Shown here: positions 59,767 to 64,000 of the stretch, piece by piece
Layout: every line of letters begins with the position of its first letter
Numbering within the stretch: position 1 is the first letter of the stretch
DNA from: CAWUEZ02 sp963921355
GTDB taxonomy: Bacteria > Pseudomonadota > Alphaproteobacteria > Thalassobaculales > Thalassobaculaceae
Assembly (NCBI GenBank): GCA_963921355.3
Contig: OZ001190.1
Location: 3,348,001-3,412,000 of the forward strand
Reading direction: 5' to 3'
Length of the DNA: 64,000 nt
Translations under genes and position numbers: made by a program
The notes under the pieces: generated by a model
Database searches by the model: none
Told to the model about the DNA's origin: nothing
Seen by the model: only the letters and a program-made list of their open reading frames with translations

Positions 59767-61530
59767 ATGCTGCAGGAGAAACTCGAGGCAGCGTCGCAGG
59801 AGGCACAACGGCGCTGGGTCCGACGCACCGTGGCGCTGGTGGCGGCGGGCGCCGTGGTCCTGCTGTTCCTGCTCGGGATCATCAGGCTCGATCTGACCCC
59901 GATCCTGCCGGCAGGCGAACCCGAGACGGCGGTCGGCGTGCCATCCGGAGTGGCTGATCCGCCGGTCGCCCGGACGGCGGGAACGGGGCTGGGTTCAGCT
60001 TCCTCAGAGGCACCGCGCCCCGAAACTGAACAGACCGAAACTGAACAGACCGAAACTGATCAGACCGAAACTCAACAGGCCGGGACACCTTCGCTGGATG
60101 CCGCGCTAGGTCAGAGCGCCACACCATCGATCCCCGGCGTCAGCCGTTCGGTCGAGGCGACCCCGGCCGATCCACCAAGGACGCCATCGCTGTCCGAAGG
60201 CGCCGAAGCGGATGATCCGTCGGATCCGCCAGCGGATCCGCCCCAGGTGTCACCCCAAGCGTCACCCCAAGCGTCAGCCCAGGCGCTCACACCGGATCAG
60301 GTGGCCGATCGCGCCGCCTTTCAGACCGAGTTGGCCGACTACCAAACCACCCTTCTACCGGCCCTGGACGACCCCGACTTTGCGCGCTGGGCGCCCGAAA
60401 CCCGCGACAGGATTGCCGACGATGTCGCCGCCGCCCAAACGAGCTTTGCCACCGGCGACTACGGCCCCGCCCTGGCGGCCCTTCGTGGGGCGGTCGCGAC
60501 GGCCCGTCAGGCGATCGACGATCGGGATCGCAGCTTAGGCGAGGCCCTCGAGAACGCTGAGGCCGCGCTCGACGCCGACCTCTACGAGGAGGCGCTGCTC
60601 GAGGTCGAGAAGGCCCTGCGGATCCGGCCAGGCTCGACGCAGGCCGCCGACCTCAAGGCCGAAATCGAGCAGCTGCCCGACCTGCTGGAAGCCTTGCAGG
60701 ACGCCGCCGTGGCGCGGGCGGAGAACGACCTGGCGGAAGAGGCGCGCCGCCTGCGGCGTGTCCTGACTCTGGCTCCCGACCGGTCGGAGGCAAGAACCCG
60801 CCTGCGGGCGGTCGAGGAGCAGATCGAGGAGGAAGCGTTCGCTGACGCGATCGCGGCGGGATTGGCCGGGATCGAAAATCGGGACGTGGAAACCGCGGCC
60901 CGGCAGCTGTCGCGGGCCGAGGCCTTGTTTCCGGATCGCTCAGAGACCGAGGTTCTTGCGTCCAGGACCGCGGCGCTGACCCTGGAACTTCAGGTCGAGG
61001 AGCTCGTGCGCAAGACGATCGTGGCCTCCCAGGCGGACAATTGGGGGGCAGCGCTTCTGCTGTTCACCAGCGCCGAGCAGATCATCCCCAACAACAAGGA
61101 TGCGCGCGACGGCATGACGCTGGCGGCTGAGGTGATCGACCTGAAGACGAGGGTGCAGGCCCACCTGAACGCGCCCCACCGGCTGTCGTCGGCGAATGTG
61201 GAAACCGCGGCCCGGGGCACGCTGTCGGAAGCCCGGGTCTTCGCGACTTTCAGTCCAAGCCTGTCGGCGGACGCCCGACAGCTGTCGGAGGTCATCGACA
61301 CCTACACCACGCCGCTGCCGGTGACGGTTGTCTCCGACGGCGCGACCGACATCACGGTGCGCGGGGTCGGACAGGTCGGGCTGACCACATCGCGGACCAT
61401 CGAGCTGAAACCGGGGACCTATACCTTCGAGGGCGTCCGCGCGGGCTACCAGTCGAAACTCATCCCGGTCACTCTGGAGCCCGGCATGACGAATGTCGTG
61501 GTCGAGGTTATCTGCGATGAACGACTTTGA
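59767..61530 (+). CDS. membrane-anchored helical-repeat protein with C-terminal PEGA-like domain
   Basis: A 587-residue protein with a single membrane anchor (about residues 21-41) and a Thr/Pro/Glu-rich linker (to about 185) that contains ETEQT pentapeptide repeats and SPQA tetrapeptide repeats. TPR-like helical pairs follow (about 190-430, for example LEALQDAAVARAENDLAEEARRLRRVLTL). The C-terminal part from about 510 reads LPVTVVSDGATDITVRGVGQVG and YTFEGVRAGYQSKLIPVTLEPG, a PEGA-type beta domain. It likely projects into the periplasm. Its stop overlaps the next gene by 14 nt. Confidence 0.8.
   Translation: MLQEKLEAASQEAQRRWVRRTVALVAAGAVVLLFLLGIIRLDLTPILPAGEPETAVGVPSGVADPPVARTAGTGLGSASSEAPRPETEQTETEQTETDQTETQQAGTPSLDAALGQSATPSIPGVSRSVEATPADPPRTPSLSEGAEADDPSDPPADPPQVSPQASPQASAQALTPDQVADRAAFQTELADYQTTLLPALDDPDFARWAPETRDRIADDVAAAQTSFATGDYGPALAALRGAVATARQAIDDRDRSLGEALENAEAALDADLYEEALLEVEKALRIRPGSTQAADLKAEIEQLPDLLEALQDAAVARAENDLAEEARRLRRVLTLAPDRSEARTRLRAVEEQIEEEAFADAIAAGLAGIENRDVETAARQLSRAEALFPDRSETEVLASRTAALTLELQVEELVRKTIVASQADNWGAALLLFTSAEQIIPNNKDARDGMTLAAEVIDLKTRVQAHLNAPHRLSSANVETAARGTLSEARVFATFSPSLSADARQLSEVIDTYTTPLPVTVVSDGATDITVRGVGQVGLTTSRTIELKPGTYTFEGVRAGYQSKLIPVTLEPGMTNVVVEVICDERL
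60021..60080 (+). repeat. four tandem 15-bp units (minisatellite) in a coding region
   Basis: The unit CGAAACTGAACAGAC occurs at 60021-60035 and 60036-60050, with near copies at 60051-60065 (one change) and 60066-60080 (two changes). It encodes the ETEQT/ETDQT/ETQQ pentapeptides of the linker. Being a multiple of three, copy changes keep the frame. A second short 12-bp run, encoding SPQA, lies near 60246-60281. Confidence 0.9.
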
Positions 61531-63535
61531 ACGCGGTCTGCGTGAGGTCAGGGCGCGGCACCGGCGGGGTTTCGTGCTCGGCGCCTTCCTTCTGGGTCTG
61601 GCGATACTGGTGACGGTCGGGCTGATCGCTGTCTCCGGCGGAACACCGATCCGGGTCGAACCGGCGGAAGCCTCTATCGATGCCGAGGTGACCGTCACAT
61701 CCGGACTGGCTATCGAGGTCGAGCGGGTGATCTACAGTCTGCTCGGTGCGCCGGCGATCGCGGTCCATGTCAAGGGCTTTCAATCCTACACGGGCACGCT
61801 CTCGGAGGATCAGATCGGCCGACCCGTCACCATCAGCCTCACGGCACTGCCGGGTGTTCTGGCCGTCACCACGGTTCCGGGCCACGACAAGACGCGCTGG
61901 CGGGTCGACGGCAGTCTGGTTCAGCGCGGTGCTGTTCTCAAACACGAGGTGGCCGCCGGCACCTACGGGCTCGAGATCGACAACCCCTACTTTGTCCCGG
62001 TGACCCGGGAGCTGGAGGCCTTTCGGGGCGAGACCACGCAGCTGGCCGTCGACCTGACCCCGGTTGAGGGCAGTTTGGATATCCGCTCGACCCCCGAGGG
62101 AGCCGAAGTCTCGATCAACGGGGAGGTGAGGGGCCGGACGCCGGTCGCTCTGCCGGTGGCCGGCGGGTCCTACGAGGTGCGGCTTACCGCCGACGGCTTC
62201 AACGACGTCACCGATACCATTGAGATCACCCATCCCAAGCCGACGGCTGAGCGGTCCTATCGGCTGCGCCCGGTATCCGCCACACTGACGGTCGACGTGT
62301 CGCCGGCTGGCGGTGAGCTGCTGCTCTCGGGCCGTTCGATACGCCCGGGCGTACCCGTCGAGATCGATGCGAACACGCCCTACACCGTTACCTACGTCAA
62401 GGAAGGCTACCACGCCGCCCGACGCGAGGTGCTGTTCGCCGCGAAAGCCGATGAGCGGATTGCCATCGAACTCGAAGCCGATATCGGGGCGGTGGAAATC
62501 TCAAGCGAGCCAACGGCGGGCATCTACGTCGATGGCAAGCGGGTCGGGAGAACGCCGGCCACCCTGAAGCTGCCGGCGAAACGCCATCGCATCGAATTGC
62601 GCAAGCCGGGATACAGGACCGTCACCAGGGATATCCTGCCGTCGAGCAGGCGGGTCGTGACCATCAACGAGACCCTGCGCACCGAGGCCTCGGCCCGCCT
62701 GGCAGAAGCGAAGCCCGAGTACACCAACAGCGCCGGGGTCACCCTGAAGCTCTTCCAGCCAGACGATATCCGGATGGGCGCGCCGCGCCACCAGAAGGGG
62801 CAACGGACCAATGAGTTCGAGAAGGACGTCACCCTCAGGCGCCCGTTCTATGCCGGCAAGCACGAAGTCACCAACGCCCAGTTCGGACGATTCAGGCCAG
62901 GCCATCGCGGTCAGGCCGACCTGCCGGTCGTCTCGGTGTCCTGGTTCGAGGCGGCGGCGTTCGCCAACTGGCTGAGCGCCCAAGAGGGTCTCACCCCGTT
63001 CTACCGGTTTGAGGGCTCGCGGTTCCTTGGGTTCACCCCAGAAGCCGACGGCTACCGTCTGCTCACCGAAGCGGAGTGGGAATGGCTGGCGCGCAAGGCG
63101 GGCAAGGACCAGCAGACGGTTTTCTCATGGGGCGACGATCCGGTCGTTCCGAAGCGCGCGGGGAACATCGCTGACGAGGCGGCGAATGGCATTACCGAGT
63201 TCTATGTCCCAAACTACAGGGACGGATATGTGCGGGTGGCGCCGGTCGCCAGCTATCCGCCCGAGGCTTCGGGGCTGTACGACCTGACGGGAAACGTCAG
63301 CGAATGGACGCACGACTACTATTCGCTGCTGCCCCCGGGGCCGTCCGACAGCTTCGTCGACCCGCTCGGCCCGGCGACTGGCGACACCCACGTGGTCAAA
63401 GGGGCCAGCTGGCGGGCCGGAACGCGGACTTGGCTTCGGGCGGCATATCGCGACGGCCAGTCCGGTCGGCGCAATGATCTCGGTTTCAGAGTTGGACGGT
63501 ACCTGTATGCAGCAGAGAGCGGTTCTTCAAACTAG
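61517..63535 (+). CDS. PEGA-repeat protein with C-terminal formylglycine-generating-enzyme-like domain
   Basis: A 672-residue protein: one membrane anchor (about 19-41), a beta-rich part, PEGA domains near 184 (GSLDIRSTPEGAEVSINGEV), 255 (LTVDVSPAGGELLLSGRSI) and 323 (GAVEISSEPTAGIYVDGKRVG), and from about 408 an FGE/SUMF1-like fold: HEVTNAQFGRFR, VSVSWFEAAAFANWL, YRLLTEAEWEWLARKAG, LYDLTGNVSEWTHDYY and LGFRVGRYL. The two cysteines that catalyse formylglycine formation are absent (the segment reads KGASWRAGTRTWLRAAYRD), so it is probably a binding or structural module, as in C-type-lectin-like members. The start is ATG 61517. Confidence 0.88.
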   Translation: MNDFERGLREVRARHRRGFVLGAFLLGLAILVTVGLIAVSGGTPIRVEPAEASIDAEVTVTSGLAIEVERVIYSLLGAPAIAVHVKGFQSYTGTLSEDQIGRPVTISLTALPGVLAVTTVPGHDKTRWRVDGSLVQRGAVLKHEVAAGTYGLEIDNPYFVPVTRELEAFRGETTQLAVDLTPVEGSLDIRSTPEGAEVSINGEVRGRTPVALPVAGGSYEVRLTADGFNDVTDTIEITHPKPTAERSYRLRPVSATLTVDVSPAGGELLLSGRSIRPGVPVEIDANTPYTVTYVKEGYHAARREVLFAAKADERIAIELEADIGAVEISSEPTAGIYVDGKRVGRTPATLKLPAKRHRIELRKPGYRTVTRDILPSSRRVVTINETLRTEASARLAEAKPEYTNSAGVTLKLFQPDDIRMGAPRHQKGQRTNEFEKDVTLRRPFYAGKHEVTNAQFGRFRPGHRGQADLPVVSVSWFEAAAFANWLSAQEGLTPFYRFEGSRFLGFTPEADGYRLLTEAEWEWLARKAGKDQQTVFSWGDDPVVPKRAGNIADEAANGITEFYVPNYRDGYVRVAPVASYPPEASGLYDLTGNVSEWTHDYYSLLPPGPSDSFVDPLGPATGDTHVVKGASWRAGTRTWLRAAYRDGQSGRRNDLGFRVGRYLYAAESGSSN

Positions 63536-63538
63536 GGG

Positions 63539-63706
63539 GTGAGCCAGGCGGCCGGCTCCCCCCGTTCCCGCGCCCGGATCCTGTCTCCGATCGTGGCCCT
63601 GATTGTTGTCCTGGCGATCGTCGGCGCGCTGACCTTCGCCTACGCCCAATCCGGGCCGAGCGCGTTCAACCTGAACTCGCCGGCTTCCTTCCCGGTGGAC
63701 ATCTGA
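63539..63706 (+). CDS. 55-residue single-pass membrane peptide
   Basis: The frame opens at GTG 63539, four bases after the previous stop, and ends with TGA at 63704-63706; the next gene's ATG is at 63708. The peptide has an Arg/Ser-rich start (SPRSRARIL), a membrane segment SPIVALIVVLAIVGALTFAYA and a Pro/Ser/Asn-rich tail ending FPVDI. A GGGG stretch (63536-63539) could act as ribosome-binding site. It is too short for most annotation tools but the tight packing supports it. Confidence 0.65.
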   Translation: MSQAAGSPRSRARILSPIVALIVVLAIVGALTFAYAQSGPSAFNLNSPASFPVDI

Positions 63707-63707
63707 C

Positions 63708-64000
63708 ATGACGTCCCTGGTGAAGAGCGTCATCGCCCTGATCATCTCGATCGTCGTCGTGCACTCGGCGTATATCGGCTACATCCGGCCGGAAGCCGAC
63801 CTGGTGGTGGAGGCCGCCCGTGCCGCCGGGGTCTCGGCCCCGCGCGATCTCGCCGTGATTCTAAAGGACTATGAACAGCAGATCTGCCTGACCCTGATGC
63901 TCTGGGGGGGCTCGCTGATCCTCGGCAAATGCCTCGTCATCATGAAGGACCGGTACCTGTTCGGGGTGGACCTTCTGGAAAGCGCATCCGGCGACAGGAG
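63708..64000 (+). CDS. membrane protein, MotA/TolQ/ExbB-like start (partial)
   Basis: The frame is open from ATG 63708 to the window end (97 residues). It has TM1 near residues 6-22 (SVIALIISIVVVHSAYIGY), a loop with YIRPEADLVVEAARAAGVSAPRDL, then an ILKDYEQQICLTLMLWGGSLILGK segment in two pieces with TM2 and a basic end MKDRYLFGVDLL. The layout of a short N-terminal TM, periplasmic loop and TM2 followed by a cytosolic stretch fits proton-channel subunits of the MotA/TolQ/ExbB type, but only the N-terminus is visible, so the family is tentative. Confidence 0.55.
   Translation, partial: MTSLVKSVIALIISIVVVHSAYIGYIRPEADLVVEAARAAGVSAPRDLAVILKDYEQQICLTLMLWGGSLILGKCLVIMKDRYLFGVDLLESASGDR

Noticed and set aside
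63708..64000. Zorya-type defence system (ZorA/ZorB)
   Set aside because: Only a short channel-like N-terminus is visible, and the neighbours are envelope proteins, not ZorC/ZorD-type nucleases or helicases.

Overview
The window is high-GC DNA of an alphaproteobacterium, probably a free-living (marine-type) member of the Rhodospirillales. The main evidence is the order trpG-trpD-trpC-moaC-moeA-lexA with a comEC end beyond it, a gene order typical of Alphaproteobacteria, and a lexA promoter carrying GAAC/GTTC-type SOS half-sites. Dense operons, many ABC uptake systems and many oxidoreductase or CoA-dependent catabolic genes suggest an oligotrophic heterotroph. No rRNA, tRNA, CRISPR array or complete insertion sequence was seen. 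Species-level identity is not claimed.

Layout. 0-5.8 kb: end of comEC, a small unknown gene, lexA, then the trpGDC-moaC-moeA operon, all on the minus strand from trpG to lexA. 5.8-8.2 kb: a YibQ-type polysaccharide deacetylase protein, an ElaA acetyltransferase and a TauE/SafE permease. 8.2-18.4 kb: a plus-strand catabolic run (nitroreductase, two SDRs, a two-subunit CoA-transferase/IpdAB-like pair, a family III CoA transferase, msrB, a 2-hydroxyacid dehydrogenase, an amidohydrolase, an SAF-domain oxidoreductase, a GNAT protein). 18.4-20.7 kb: minus-strand enoyl-CoA hydratase, methyltransferase and RraA-like aldolase. 20.7-28.8 kb: two PAS_5 paralogs, a broken aldo/keto reductase, typA, an M24 hydrolase and the 5-oxoprolinase genes pxpA (minus) and pxpBC (plus). 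A 121-bp cloverleaf-shaped inverted-repeat element follows.

28.9-41.8 kb: an MBL hydrolase and a nearly complete C-P lyase locus. On the minus strand this is phnGHIJKLM, a hexapeptide acetyltransferase and phnN, then phnCDEE. The repressor gene phnF is divergent and faces a perfect palindromic operator candidate. The second phnE is frameshifted. 41.9-51.9 kb: a pentapeptide-repeat protein, an aldehyde dehydrogenase and, divergently, a Liv-type ABC transporter operon ending in a cupin gene and a TPP-dependent enzyme. 51.9-52.4 kb is a non-coding region with an AT-rich patch, a tandem 19-bp repeat and strong hairpins. 52.4-57.5 kb: a chemoreceptor gene with an internal stop, a small membrane protein, argC, an SDR and mazG.

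57.7-64.0 kb is the most unusual part: a tightly packed plus-strand operon of unknown function that runs off the window. It encodes an exported glycine-rich protein whose frame is broken at a G10 tract, a 440-residue lipoprotein, a membrane-anchored helical-repeat/PEGA-like protein with a 15-bp minisatellite, a membrane-anchored triple-PEGA protein fused to a formylglycine-generating-enzyme-like domain lacking the catalytic cysteines, a 55-residue membrane peptide, and the start of a membrane protein resembling MotA/TolQ/ExbB channel subunits. It looks like a cell-envelope machine and is the best candidate here for an undescribed system.

Five genes carry apparent single-base lesions: phnE2, the CoA transferase, the G10 gene, the aldo/keto reductase and the chemoreceptor. 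Three are at G runs, so the reads should be checked before biology is inferred.
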